A DNA stretch of 64,000 bases, from contig NC_052621.1 in NCBI RefSeq assembly GCF_016545825.1, forward strand, positions 38,330,687-38,394,686. The letters are read 5' to 3'. The translations under genes were made by a program, and so were the position numbers. The notes below the pieces were generated by a model, which worked only from the letters and a program-made list of their open reading frames with translations, was not told where the DNA came from and did no database searches. The stretch comes from Eucalyptus grandis. Taxonomy: Eukaryota; Streptophyta; Magnoliopsida; Myrtales; Myrtaceae. Positions 1-18,135 of this stretch are shown here, one piece after another; the stretch's first letter is position 1, and each line of letters opens with the position of its first letter.

Positions 1-3000
1 CCCGAAGAATGTCAATGCAGAGAATTCTACAAGTATGTACATATCCCCTTCCCATTATCCTTGGTGTTCTGAGTTTGAGGAGAGCAATTCATCAACTGGG
101 GATGAGGCGTCTTTCCTTTTCCAAGTTCTGTTGGCCCTTAAGTTACTGATCTCTCTCAAAGTGTCTGACAACTTAGAGTTGAAATGGTATCCTCACCATT
201 CCATAGGCATGCATGAGTACATTGTTTATCATTTTCCATTGTTCCAGATTCTGCCGAACCATGTCAATATACGGCAGGCCTTCCTGTTTTCTTTCTGCTA
301 AGCAAATGCATTCTGTAGCTATCAAAGACTTTTAATTTACATTAACGTGCTTGCACCTGGTCAGGCTATCCTGCGGAGCCGCGTGTCTGTATGTGAATAA
401 TTCATCATCACTGCTGCATATTTTTGATATGTGTTATTCGATCTAACTTCATTTCAAAAAGTGATGGGTAGCTTAGTAGTTATGAGCCTCTTTTAGCGTA
501 CTAAAAATCCCAGGTTTGAACATAACCTGGCACCGGTATTTTTTCCCCTTTTTCTGATCTAGTTTATTTTTTCTTATTTTAAGGTTTCTCGTTCTTTCAT
601 CCCTTATCATGAGACAGGCCCACATGTTCACTTCCTTTTTTCATGAAACATATCCTTTTTATCATTCTGTGTTTTATTTCATTCATCAATTTGATACGAA
701 AAAATTATCAGTTAAATCTAAATAAAATCGACCTTTAGGCTAGAAAAAAAGTTTTACAAACTTTTTGGTACGATCATCATTCCATGGAAAACCGAAATGC
801 TCTTTCTGAGGCATTGCTCGTTAATTATTATCTATCAATAACCTAAATATCAGATGATCTATACTTTTTGCCTGACTTATTATTTTCTAAAATTTCAAAT
901 CAATTACTTTCTTTAGAGTTTAGGGTTTATTGTTAAGGAGTTTTGTATCTCTACTAATAGAGCATTCAAATATAGCAGTGCATTACTCGTTTTATTATAT
1001 TACCTGAACTTAAAATGTTGTTTATTTGACATAATTCTTGAAAGAAACTAATAATAATTGCGAATTGTCTAAAACAGTATCGCAAGCATGTCTGAATGGA
1101 GAATTTCCTATATGGTGTAACAAACTGACCAAAACTTGTGAGAATGGGAGTAATACTTTTGACGATAAAATTTCTTTGGATTCCACAGTAAATGGATAGA
1201 ACTATGGAAAACTGAGTGTCCAAGCTATTACTGGTTTCATACCCAATCCTATGTGTTGCATGAGCACTTTGTATGTGACTGAAGTACTGGGGAAATTTTG
1301 ATATTACAGTTCTTCCTGTAATGTTGTCGTCAAAGCTATTACCTGAGATGGAGACAGATGATAACTCAAAGAGAGAGCAGTTGCTGCAAGGGATGCAAAA
1401 CCTGCCTGTTGCCTCACAGATTGAGAAATTGAAGGTGGTTATCAGATGGTTTTTCTGCATGTTTCTTAAACTTATGCCTCCAGTCTTGTCCTTGTTCTTC
1501 TTGTAAGCGATATATACTCAACTAAATTCATATCTAGGCATGGGGCATTAGTCATGCAGCCTGCTGCAAACCCCTAGGGTACCTTAGTCAATCAGTCAAG
1601 ACTAGTAAAGCAATAGAAAAGATAAATAAGCCTTAAGGAATCAACGACTACTTTGTTTTTTGTCTCCCAAAATGTTGCCGTATGTTAAAACACATTGAAA
1701 TGTGAAATGATTGATATAAATGCCATTTTTTTTGGTTAAGTGATATGGATGTCGATTTGTAATATGCTGTTTTGAAAACTCTTAAAAGGTTGATATGCAC
1801 ATGCCTTCCAGAATGACCTTTTGTAGTGAGTATGAAAGTGCTCATTCTTTTTCATTTGCAGGCAAGAATTGACATGATTGCTGCTGCATGTGAAAGTGCC
1901 GAAAAGGTTCTGTCAGATACACGTAAAGCTTATGGTTTTGGAGCTCGTCAAGGTCCAACAATTGCTCCAACCCTGGACAAGGCTCAGGCTGCTAAAATTC
2001 AAGAACAGGAAAATATTCTCAGAGCTGCTGTAAATTTTGGTGAAGGTGTTAACAGATTACTCCAAAGCTCTTATCTTCATCCGTTACCTTGGTTGATCAT
2101 GTCTGCATTTTGTTCCTTCGCCTCTTTCTCTACTCAAGGTTCACTGTACAACTTGGAATGAGTGCTTACATATTCTTGAACTGTATAGAGAAGTAGATGA
2201 TACATTCTTGCAAAAGTTGTGGTAAGTTAGGCAGATGGGGAAATTAATCTGTCATGAGGAACAACAGGTTGCTTGTCAACACATAAAACACATCAATTTG
2301 GAAGGTGACATGTTAATGGTTCTGGTTCTTGTGATACCAAAATGATGACATTGGAAACAGTATATATGTAGCAACGGCAGCTGTGTTATCTTATCCAGTT
2401 CTTTCTTTCATTTTCTTTGCATTTTCCTAATGTCAATGATGTCAGTTCTTGGTGCTCTTGCACTTCCTTTGAGTGCTTTTCTCACACTGATTTAGAGCAC
2501 GGTATTTGTGAATAAAGGATTAAGAACATCTGGAGACCAGAGGCAGATGCCACCAGCACTTCCTATGCATCTCTCAGATGTGCTCCATGTAGGTGATGGA
2601 ATGCAAAATTTGGCTGATGCATCTGGTAACTTTCTTACTTGACAATGAAGTATTTTGCTGTTTTCCCGGATTGTTTTCTGGAAAGCCTGTTCTTGAATTC
2701 TATCATCTTTTACATGGCACATAGATAACTTCTTAAGCAACTCTGGAAGCTTCTTTTTCAGGAATATACCAAAAGAGCAGTTCTGCATCGTCAAACAACA
2801 TGAGTGGTACGGGAGCTTTGTTGCAGGTGTGTCCATATGCTTTGCTTTTTCCATTTCATTGGTTCATGCTGTATATTTTCTGCAGAAGTTATGAAGCAAA
2901 GATCCTGGTTAGGCGATATGGACAGTCCTAACTTGTGGTCCTCAAGAATTTGAGCCATTTCGTGAATCTTTGTAAAATGAGATTTGTCGTTAAGAAAATA

Positions 3001-6000
3001 GTTGTTTAGTCACATGGGCAACTGCTTCTTCTCTGTATATGCTTTAGCAAGAAGTCCTTCCTTATCTTTTTGTGCAGGCTTCCTTGGTCTTAGAATGAGT
3101 CCCATTTTACGGACTTTTGGGACAAATCGCTTGATTTAATGTTCAACGTCTTCTTTGAGCTTGACCTTTCCTTTGAAGTCTTTGGACTTTCTCCTCTTAT
3201 CCTTAGAGCTTCTCGTGTGACCTAAAATTGAGCAGGGCACCGGGACACAACTACTTGGAAGATCTGCTGCTTCTCCAGGTGCCAGTTCTTTTGATAACAG
3301 CTCTGCATCTCCAATGCCATATGCTAATTCCCCTAGGTCTGGTACAAATATGAACACACCATCTCCTCAACAACAATCGCAACAACAGCAACCACAGCAG
3401 CAGCAGCAGCAACAACAAAGGCAGAAGATGATGCAATTACCTCAGCATCAGCAAATTCTTCTTGCTCAACAACAATTCCGCCAGCCTACCATGTCAGCTC
3501 TGGGCCAGGTGAGGTTTATGGCTAATTTTATGCTTCTGCATTAAATAATAATTACATGCGTGCATTTTGAAGATATCATGGGAAGAACTTCTAAGATTAC
3601 AAGCAAAACTTTGTTGGTAACAGACTAATGCTCTTTGTTTGTCTTGGGGGATAATTATCCTTGTTCTTTGGATTTGATGTTAAGTAGCATGGATCTTTAA
3701 ATAAATTGCCTCATTTTATTGATTTTGTCCAAATAAAATAGACTTTTAGAAGATTTTCAAATGAGTATTGATTCATGCATATGATGTTTAGTTGAAACCT
3801 GTGCATAGAACGGCATTTTGTACATAATATAGGTAAATGCAAAGTGCTAAGGGAGTGTTAAAATGTCCATGCAGCTAGTAGCTTAAGTTCCCCCTCTCAT
3901 GTGTTAAAATGTCTATGCGAATCCCATAGTCAAGAAGTGCGGGACATCTTTGTACTTGACATTTAACAACCCCTCTCAATTTAACCCATTAAGTGATCTT
4001 TGACTTAATTGAATTTTTAGATTACTAATAAGTGTTGCCAAACATGTTAGCCTTACCAAGTGCTAATTCTCAGTGATTAATGAATTTTGAACCAAGCTCC
4101 GAGTAAAGGCTGATGTGTGAGTAGTTGCAATTGATGTCATTTTTTGATACACTAATGGGGAAGTACCTCTGTAGTTTAAGCAGAACTCTTATAAATTGTC
4201 AAGGGCCTTGTCTGTCTACTTAAAGTTTTCTAGCTCACTGCAACAATCCCCACTTTTTCTTGTTGCTGAACAGTTTATGTAAATCAAATAACATCCAAAA
4301 TGGACACTCATGCAAGTGCTACAGGCTGAATGTCATTATTTCTTGTCCAATAATCGCATTGCAGCTCTAGTCAACTTTGAGAAGCTTGTGTCCATTTCTG
4401 CTAATGCTTGCTTCAATCTGATATATATTTTTGGCTGTTTCAGGGTCAACCGCAGATGCAGTATACTCAGACACTGGGGCACCAACAATTTCAAGGCAGG
4501 CAGTTGCCTTCTGGCCCTCTGCAGCATAGCATTGGTCAAGGCCAGCTCAATCAAGGAAACATGATTAGTCGTCATCTAAACCAATTTTCTGGCTCTGCCA
4601 ATAGTGCATTGTTCAATGCTGCTCAGACAGCACCAAATAACCAAATGGTCAGATATCGCTCTTTCCTTGGTTCTTTTTTCGTCTTTCCATCTGTGTCACT
4701 ACAAACAAGTTTATGACTTTAGGATTCCATCACGAGCTTCAGTGGACATATTCAAGCATTAAGTACATCATCTGGATTTCTTCCCTTGAAAAACCTTAAA
4801 TGATGGTTAATCTTTAATATGGTGACCAAAACTAAAAATTTTCATGAGAATTAGTTTAACTATACTCCCAATCTGGCTCATAGTTTTCCGGGGGCTTATC
4901 AGTGGTTAATACTGAAGAACACTTTTGTACCTTTTACCATACTTATGCAGTAAATATGCCTCAGGCAGTTGCATATTCGCTTAGTACGTTTAAATGTTCA
5001 AGCATGCAAATGGTGTGCATGGCTCTTCTTATTTGGATGCATGAATTTCAGTTTTGTGGACATCCTTTTTTCATGTGTTCTTCCTTATCTCAGTCCAGAC
5101 ATTCCATTACCTTTCAACTCATGGGCTAATCTTCACTCTGTTTTTGCTGACGAAGTACACTGAATTTGTTTATTTTATTTCAGATACCAAATATTTCTAC
5201 AATGCAGTCGCAGTCTCTTCTTCCAAGGATGCAGGTGAGCTTTCTACTCTGTCTTCCAAGTAGAAGAGGAATTTCAGTTTTCTAGTTTTCTTCATGGGAT
5301 GGAATGTCACCAGAAATGGCCAAGTGAATAACTCTCCTTGAATGTTTATTTCAGCTACAATGTTTCATCCTGATAGAAAGTTTTTAGATCCATTTCAATC
5401 TAAATAATAGACCTCTTTCTGAAAAGCGAATCTTTCATTATAAGTACATTGCAAAACATATGTCCTGCAAAAGAAAAATTGCTGGGTGTAAGTGTATGGA
5501 TGTAGAGAGGACCAATATTATGGATGGAAGAAGATGCCCATAAGATGCGTAATTTATTATAGCTAACGTTTTGCAGGACTTTTGAATTCCTGTTGATGAA
5601 AATTTTTATCAGTTGATCCATGAGAAAAGGATTCTAATTTGCCACCTATTTATCTCTGTTAAATATTAATTAAATATAGAGCTTAAATTTTTAGAACAAA
5701 TTTCATAACATTACAATGAGTTATCAAAGCAGGTGCTAAGACCCTCTATATGCTTAACCTATTATATATTTCCATGTTTTAGTCTTAGGTTAAATCCAGC
5801 TATCGCTTGAGGAGGATGGTTAATGTATTTATTTAAATCTCAAACTATGTCATCAATTAATCACTTCAGTTTTTAGAATAGTCAACAGGGGTTTCACAAA
5901 GTTTAACAAGCAAAACTCTCATTTTGTGTTGTTGAGACATGCACTTAAGGGGTGTATCCAGACTAATACTAATTCAATCCATTTCATGAAAAAAAAAAAA

Positions 6001-7186
6001 TGCGACCAATCAACCAAACAACAAAACTACTTGTTACAAGTAACATTTTGTTGTTGCATCGACACCCATGGAACAGACCGGAGGGAACCACAGCATGGGG
6101 AATGTCCACATCTTGTCGCAAAGTACATTTTTAGTTGTGGGTCCTAGGTCACGCTTTGGGCAGGCAGTTTTATCTGATCAAGGGGTTGGCTTTTTCTCCT
6201 CAATCAGGGGGAATGCCGTTATCAACATCTTTCACGACCTTCCTTTAACAGGTGGCAGAAGTCAACAGAGACATTTTTATAGTTTATGCTCTCCTAAAAT
6301 GGAGGTGTGACTAAATAGTTATAACTTCAAACCAAGGATAAAGATATAACTAAAAAAAGTTGTTTATTAACATTTTTAATTAAATCTCAAATTATGTCTT
6401 CATTTAATCACTTAAGGTTTTAGAATAGTTGACAGGGGTTTCACAAAATTTTATACAATCTCGTTGCACCATTTTCCCTGGATTCATTTGAATTTTATGG
6501 ATAAATATAATGAAGGCTGTTTGTTGCGAAAATGATAGTTTTAGGGCAGCCAATTTTCTGGCTGTAAGTATCACAAACTCACACTTACGGGTGGTCAAAT
6601 GCAATTTCTCTTTGTTATGCCAGAAGTTCCTTTGGTTCAGTATTATGTCTCGTTTCTGTCATGATGGTGCTGTTGAATGCGTGCTCTGGATGAAGTTGGT
6701 GCTGACACTTCAGAACTGAGCTTCATAAAATGAGAATCTTACATTTACTTTGGTATCTTGACTTGATTGGTTGTTCATGCAATACTTTGATGAAGATGCC
6801 TTTTCTTCACTGGTGAATGTTAGCTCATGATAGACTCGATGTTTTGGTGTAATATTCAAGGCAGAACTCTTATTGGCCTGTTAATTTCCATCACTATTTA
6901 TTCTCTTGTTGGGAATTTCTTTTTCAGTTTGGCTTATCTGGAACCAATCCCCAGAGGAGCCATGCTTCCCAGATGTTGAACGATCAAAGTATGAGCTTTC
7001 ACTTTCTTCTCTGTTACTTGGCATTTGAAATTCACTTACTGTATAAGGGAGAGGATGGTGCATGATCAAATGAATGTTTCTTGGATTCAAAGTGTCAAAC
7101 TTGGATTATGGCGATAGTGTATGATGGGCCTCTTACATTGCAGTTTATAATATGGGAGCAGCCAATGCAACAAATATGATTCCTGT

Positions 7187-7228
<42 letters not shown>

Positions 7229-7361
7229 ACCTGGTTCACAGGGCGCATTTGGTAACATGGCACCAAATGCTCAGGGTCTGCAGTCTGGGATGGTAACCCT
7301 ACCAAACGCATCCCAGAATCACCCAAATTTCTCACAACAGAGGCAGCAAAATCAGCAGTGA
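1..7361 (+). CDS. MED8: Mediator of RNA polymerase II transcription subunit 8 (5' end missing)
   Basis: Subunit of the Mediator head module, a nuclear coactivator that links transcription factors to RNA polymerase II. Exons read by splice signals and frame: 1-32 (partial), 1310-1434, 1862-2045, 2518-2625, 2762-2826, 3236-3508, 4444-4647, 5184-5234, 6928-6988, 7144-7361 (TGA). They give about 440 residues with no frame break. The spliced start reads PKNVNAENST-ILPVMLSSKLLPEMETDD, followed by QLLQGMQNLP and ARIDMIAAACESAEKVLSDT, the conserved plant MED8 core. The rest is low-complexity and Gln-rich, with two long Gln runs (exons at 3236 and 7144), and the protein ends NFSQQRQQNQQ. Roughly the first 90 residues of the family lie upstream of the window. 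In Arabidopsis MED8 acts in flowering time, defence and sugar responses; that role here is inferred from homology. The 3' UTR runs to about 7.7 kb. Confidence 0.95.
465..560 (+). mobile_element. tRNA-derived SINE remnant in MED8 intron
   Basis: Within the intron after the first visible exon, TAGCTTAGTAGT (469-480) fits a pol III A box. GGTTTGAACAT (513-523) fits a B box about 30-40 bases later, the spacing of a tRNA-derived SINE head. No full body, poly(A) tail or target duplication is clear, so this is a fragment at best. It could also be a chance match. Confidence 0.4.
5831..6448. repeat. 70-bp direct repeats about 548 bp apart in MED8 intron
   Basis: The 70 bases at 5831-5900 and 6379-6448 align with few differences; both contain a run like TAAATCTCAAA/TTATGTC and end GACAGGGGTTTCACAAA or a close variant. 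The DNA between them contains a poly(A) stretch at about 5988-6000 and no reading frame I recognise. The layout could be short terminal direct repeats of a tiny LTR-type element, but no primer-binding site or polypurine tract was seen. Confidence 0.6.
7188..7226 (+). repeat. (CAG)13 run encoding polyglutamine in MED8
   Basis: Thirteen uninterrupted CAG codons in the last MED8 exon, coding 13 Gln after IPV. Uninterrupted triplets of one codon are prone to length change. The earlier Gln run in the exon at 3236 mixes CAA and CAG and is interrupted, so it should be more stable. Confidence 0.95.
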
Positions 7362-8024
7362 GACACTGGTTTCATGGTGATATTTGCTGTTGCTCGAGCA
7401 TCTCAGTACTCTTGGATTGATGCAGGGGTTGCCACTGCGATACTTGGAGGGTGGAACTTCTTGGCGTAGTCCTGCTTATAGAAACTTGTTTTGGGGAGTA
7501 TATATGGTGAGGGAAAAGCTTGATTAGGAAGACGCATGTTCTGATCTTCACTTTTTGGCAAAATAGAGAAGAAAAGGAAATTTTTGCTTCACAGTTTTGG
7601 GCGCAGTGTGTGTTTTTGTGATTTCCATTTCTTTGTTCTGCGAAGTGGGCCAAGTTATTTCAAACAAAGAGACGGAATGCAGGCGTAAGGATGTCACGAT
7701 GATTGGAGGAAAGGGACTTTCTGGACCAACGAACTCGGATCTTCCCAGTCAAATTTGACCATTTCCTAAAACAAATTTGATGTTTTTGTTCGTATGGGCA
7801 GTTACACATGAACGTGTAAAGTTTACAATCTCCGACGTATGAGTCAGGTTGCAGGTTAGAAGATTCTAATTGGTCCTGAGAAACAGTAAAAATCCAAAAA
7901 AATAATGGTTACAAACAATCGCTCGTCGTTGCTACTGTAGCTGATGATTAACCGCTTGCCGTTGCTACTGTAGCTGATGATTAACCGCTCACCGTTGCTA
8001 CTCTAGCTGATGATTCCTTGAAAT
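7362..8024. other. Convergent intergenic stretch, MED8 3' UTR
   Basis: Lies between the MED8 stop (+) and the stop of the small minus-strand gene. The first 300-400 bases are probably MED8 3' UTR. The end nearest the minus gene holds a 33-bp minisatellite (7920-8015). No coding sequence is seen. Confidence 0.7.
7920..8015. repeat. Three-copy 33-bp minisatellite
   Basis: Units start at 7920, 7953 and 7986 (the third is cut short), each sharing GTTGCTACTGTAGCTGATGA with one or two changes. The array ends about 10 bases before the stop codon of the minus-strand gene and would lie in its 3' UTR. Each unit contains TAGCTGATGA, which continues beyond the array only as degenerate copies. Confidence 0.9.
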
Positions 8025-8772
8025 TTAAGACTCGATGTAGCAGTTGCAGCATCTTCGAACAAACCACTCCAACCTGTGTTCAGAAAAAGCTCGTCAGTTT
8101 TAAGGTCTGGAAACATGCGACTCAACTTTGTATTTGTCTTCCATGCACTTGCTAGCAAGGTACAGCAGGCCTAATGCCCGGGTCGTGTAGCCAACAGGCT
8201 GAATGAATAGATGAGCTCCGCTTCCTTGCTCTGAAAATTTCCAAGGAAATTGATTCCCCGCATTTTTTGTTTGACGGGATTGCTAGGTTTGACTGGTAGT
8301 TGCAGGCTTCCTGGTCATAAATGTCTACACAGCCAAGTAGTTGGTGTTTCGAATACTAAAAAACCTACCATTCAAAGATCTGCTAAGCCATTGAAGTCCC
8401 AGGAACAGGTGAAAGTGATACTAAGCCTGTTGAAAATTGATGCCCACCTACTAATTAGCAAAGAAAAGAGCGAAGAGCTTACAAGTCCTTAAGGCACGAA
8501 CTTCTGGAATCCTCCGCTTCATCCGCTCGTTTAAGGTCCAAGGAAAATGCCAAAGGCGGCGTTCGACTAGGACCAGATGCCTCCTGCAGAAGGGGGAGGT
8601 TTTCTGCAGATGTATGACTGGACTGCGGTGGTGAAAATGGCGGGGTAAGAGTTGGAGACGGTGAGAAATAGTATTTTTGATTGCCAGGTCCTGTACTTAT
8701 CGGAAGAGGTGATGGCGGTGTTGGTGGTGATGAAGTTGGAGAAATTTGGCCATCCTCTTCCACATCTTCCAT
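8025..8772 (-). CDS. Small proline-rich plant protein with C-terminal CLKDLLEWF motif
   Basis: Two exons, 8772-8483 and 8073-8025, joined by a GT-AG intron, code for 112 residues. The start is the ATG giving MEDVEEDGQI; upstream in-frame sequence has no ATG. Residues 10-60 are rich in Ser/Pro/Thr, with PSPLPISTGPGNQKYYFSPS. The splice joins SSCLKD-L to LEWFVRRCCNCYIES. I recognise the GNQKYxFSPS block and the CLKDLLEW-CC tail as a pattern in unnamed plant proteins, but know no function. The Cys-rich end (CCNC) could be lipid-modified or bind metal; that is speculation. It converges on MED8, and a decayed tandem copy lies just upstream (8990-9900). Confidence 0.7.
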
Positions 8773-8989
8773 TGCATTCGGTAATCTCTGATGGTTCCCT
8801 GGCTTCTTTGTTTTTGTTCTTTTTAACTGGTTGATATGAGCTGGGTCAGAGGAAAAGGATCTCTCCTGGAAACTGGAAAAAGGAAGGGGAAAAAAAGAAG
8901 TCAAGAAGCCTACAAGAATAATGGACCCAGATGATCGTCAGCCACCTTCATCACCAGACTCGAGCAAATGTTGCAGGAAACTTTTGAGA

Positions 8990-9900
8990 GTCAATCCAGT
9001 GATCGCAGCATATAGTATAAACCACTCCGGCCTATGTTCATCATGATGAGAACTTGAAACAATGGAAAGTCATGCTGCATCCAACAGCATGTGACATCGA
9101 TTTCAGAGGCAGCAACCTCAGTACCCAAATAAATTGCATATGCAAACCTGCAAAAAGAATACAATATAGCTCCAACTCCAATTCAGAAGCTTTGTAGCGC
9201 TGCTTGTGCTTTCCTTTTGAATGGGAATTCACTTTCCACGTTCGCTAGTTTAGTTTTTTGACTGGTGGGTGGATGCTTCCTGCCCAAATGTTAATATGAC
9301 TAGTTGAACTTCAAAAGAAAAGGGTTCTAAAACTTACCATTCCCATTCAAAACTCCTCTAGCTAATTAAGTCCCAGAAGGACGCAACAACGCTGTAGTAT
9401 GGTTTATAATGTATTCCTAGCTATAAATCTCAAAAGAAAAATAGCATTCGTATTCGTTGCAAGTGGGGAAGCAGATGCGCTACTCCTTCCCATAAAATCC
9501 AGACGGATGAAGAAGTGCTTTCGAACAATTTAGAGTCAGGCTCAGGTTACATTTTCCTCACAGCAGAAGAGTTTATGAAGAACAAACTCTGCAGAGCAGT
9601 AGTACCAGTACATTCCGTCTAGTTATCAAGAAAAATAACGTGGAGGGAAGATAATGCAAGGCTTACCAGTCCTCAAGGCATGAACTCCTGTTATTTTCCA
9701 ATTCATCAACTTCTTTATGAGCCAGCAACACCGCCGGCAGTGGCGTTCAGGCAAATGTAAACTGGCAAGTGGTGGCAAAAATGACGTGTGTAGAGAGGAA
9801 GAGAGAAACGGTAGTTCGGATTGCCAGGGTTCAAACTAATGGGAAGAGAGGATGGATATGCTCGGGAAGAGTTGAATTTGGCAAGCTCTGATCTTTCCAT
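8990..9900 (-). pseudogene. Decayed tandem copy of the proline-rich CLKDLLEWF gene
   Basis: The piece at 9900-9715 reads PSSLPISLNPGNPNYRFSLP, clearly related to PSPLPISTGPGNQKYYFSPS of the neighbour. It then ends at a premature stop. In another frame the same DNA continues to NNRSSCLEDW followed by a GT donor near 9663, so a frameshift separates the two halves. An exon 2 relic with an acceptor and EWF is visible near 9040-9020, but it shifts frame before the CC motif. The acidic MEDxEED start is also lost. The order (exon 1 above exon 2, minus strand) matches the neighbour, so this is a duplication plus decay. Confidence 0.7.
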
Positions 9901-10200
9901 CTTTTTCTTTTCTCAATTCTTGACTGGTCAGTATGAGCTGCACCAGCTATAAGGATTTGCAGCTTCCCAGCAGTTTTTTGATTCTTAGTTATAACCTAAC
10001 GGTCATGGGCCAACCAGTCATCATCAGCTACCTGATGATTCCCTATGCATTGATTTATTTAGGACCAAAAACATTCATGACATTCTCTATGCAGACCTAT
10101 CATTCAGTTGCTGACATGTAATCTGACTAAATAGAGTTCATATTATTAAAGCTTTGCGATTCATGCAACCTTAATGTTCACGATATGAAAAGAAAGTTCC

Positions 10201-10263
<63 letters not shown>

Positions 10264-11295
10264 TTACGGCCATGGTATCAAAAGAAAAAGGTCAGATCCC
10301 TTTTATTCGACTCAATTTACATTGACGAGATAATGACACCTCGAAGTCAAATGCATCTCAATAACTAATTTAACTTCCAAGGGATATTTTATGGTATCCC
10401 AAGCGAAATAGAGCCAGCTTGCTAAAAGAGAAAGGATCCCAAATCATGAGAAAATATACTAGAAGCTCCCTGTTTACATGAAATTATGAACAAGATTGAG
10501 ATTGTGCTACTTCGCACGAATAAGCTGCTCAGATGATGAGTCCCACACCCACAGGTTATGTCATCTTAGACTTAGGGTTGCATTAGGTGCCTCATGCTTC
10601 TCCCAAGAAGAAAAGAAAGCCTCGATAGTTATTCTCGATGGTATTTCACCATTTATAGCTGACTGCAAAGTTCATCGTTCAAAGGAACTAGCCTATTGTC
10701 CCAAAAGAGAAAAGAAAAAGGGAACTAGCCTTGGCCTTCTTATCATATATTCCTCCTTCACAGAAAGCCAGACGACTTAAAGTTTCAAGCAGCTAGCTTT
10801 AGCCTTTACTTCGTCAATTCAGCAAACGCTCCTATTTTTACACATTCTATAGGAGGAACGAGTTTAAAGTTTGACTGCGATAAAGTTGAATCGGCAGTGC
10901 AACCTTTGTGTTAACTCCGAAAGGCAGGAGTAGAAGACTTGAAATAGGGAATCGAGCTTATAGCCATATGAGGCCATTTCCAAATACTAATAAAACACAT
11001 CCTGCAATATTGTTACTACACTGCACAAATACATTTATCCATGGAAACCTATAGATCTTAAAATCTTATCAGTAAAGTCACAACTATAAGTAGGGGTAGG
11101 ATACATGAAAATATAATAGGTACAATTGAATAAACACCAAGAAATCACCAAAACAATCTCTAATGCGGGATGCACAAAAATCTAATACTCTGATCTCTCC
11201 CTCACGGACACTCAGAAAGCAGAGATATAGAATGAAAAGGTGACCAGGTGACTTTGTGCCGAAAATCCATTAAGAATTGAAGTTCCTAACTCAAT
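9901..11295. other. Intergenic DNA with (ATT)n microsatellite
   Basis: No coding sequence supported. It holds a perfect TTA/ATT repeat of about 60 bases at 10204-10264 and A-rich stretches. The last few hundred bases are expected to be the 3' UTR of the V-ATPase gene. Confidence 0.7.
10204..10264. repeat. (TTA)n microsatellite
   Basis: About 20 uninterrupted TTA units in intergenic DNA. Likely polymorphic in length. Confidence 0.95.
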
Positions 11296-17664
<6,369 letters not shown>

Positions 17665-18135
17665 TATGGCCGGTTTCGAGCTGCAACCGAGCCTCCCGCG
17701 AAGGCGACGAGTTGGAAAACTGGCTAGGATCCGATCGAGGCCCGCGTCGCTCCAATCCACGAAGTCGCGCAACTCAGAAATTCCCGACCGGAGAGAGAGA
17801 GATAGAGATAGAGAGAGAGTGGCCCTGCAAAATCAAATCTTGCAGGGGGAGACGATGGTTAATCGCGGAACGGAATGGCAGCAATGGGAATTGCGGTCGA
17901 CATGACGGGGGCTAATTCGGTATTTCGCCTCCCGCCTTGAAAATAGTTAATTTGGGATACCGGCCCAGAAGAAAAGGGAAATTACAGAGCGGCGGTCCCG
18001 CACTTTTTACTTGTTCTCAGCTTCAGTCCTCGCATCATAAATTCAAGGACGACGTTTCCATTATCGCGGCCATAACTGGTTCTCCGCTTCATCACCTCCG
18101 GAATCTGAAGCAATCGGTGAAGTGGAGGGTCGAAG
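17665..18135. promoter_or_regulatory. Shared bidirectional promoter region
   Basis: The 471 bases between the V-ATPase A start codon (-) and the first ATG of the DUF3820 gene (+) must hold both 5' UTRs and both promoters. A GA-rich run at about 17800-17820 is close to the VHA-A side. I saw no convincing TATA box for either gene, which fits a broadly expressed, TATA-less promoter. Confidence 0.55.

Noticed and set aside
3078..3107. Possible MED8 exon after the acceptor near 3078
   Set aside because: It hits an in-frame TGA after six codons; the acceptor at 3235 continues the frame and matches the family.
8250..8492. Plus-strand 80-codon frame
   Set aside because: It lies over the intron of the minus-strand proline-rich gene, with no recognisable domain.
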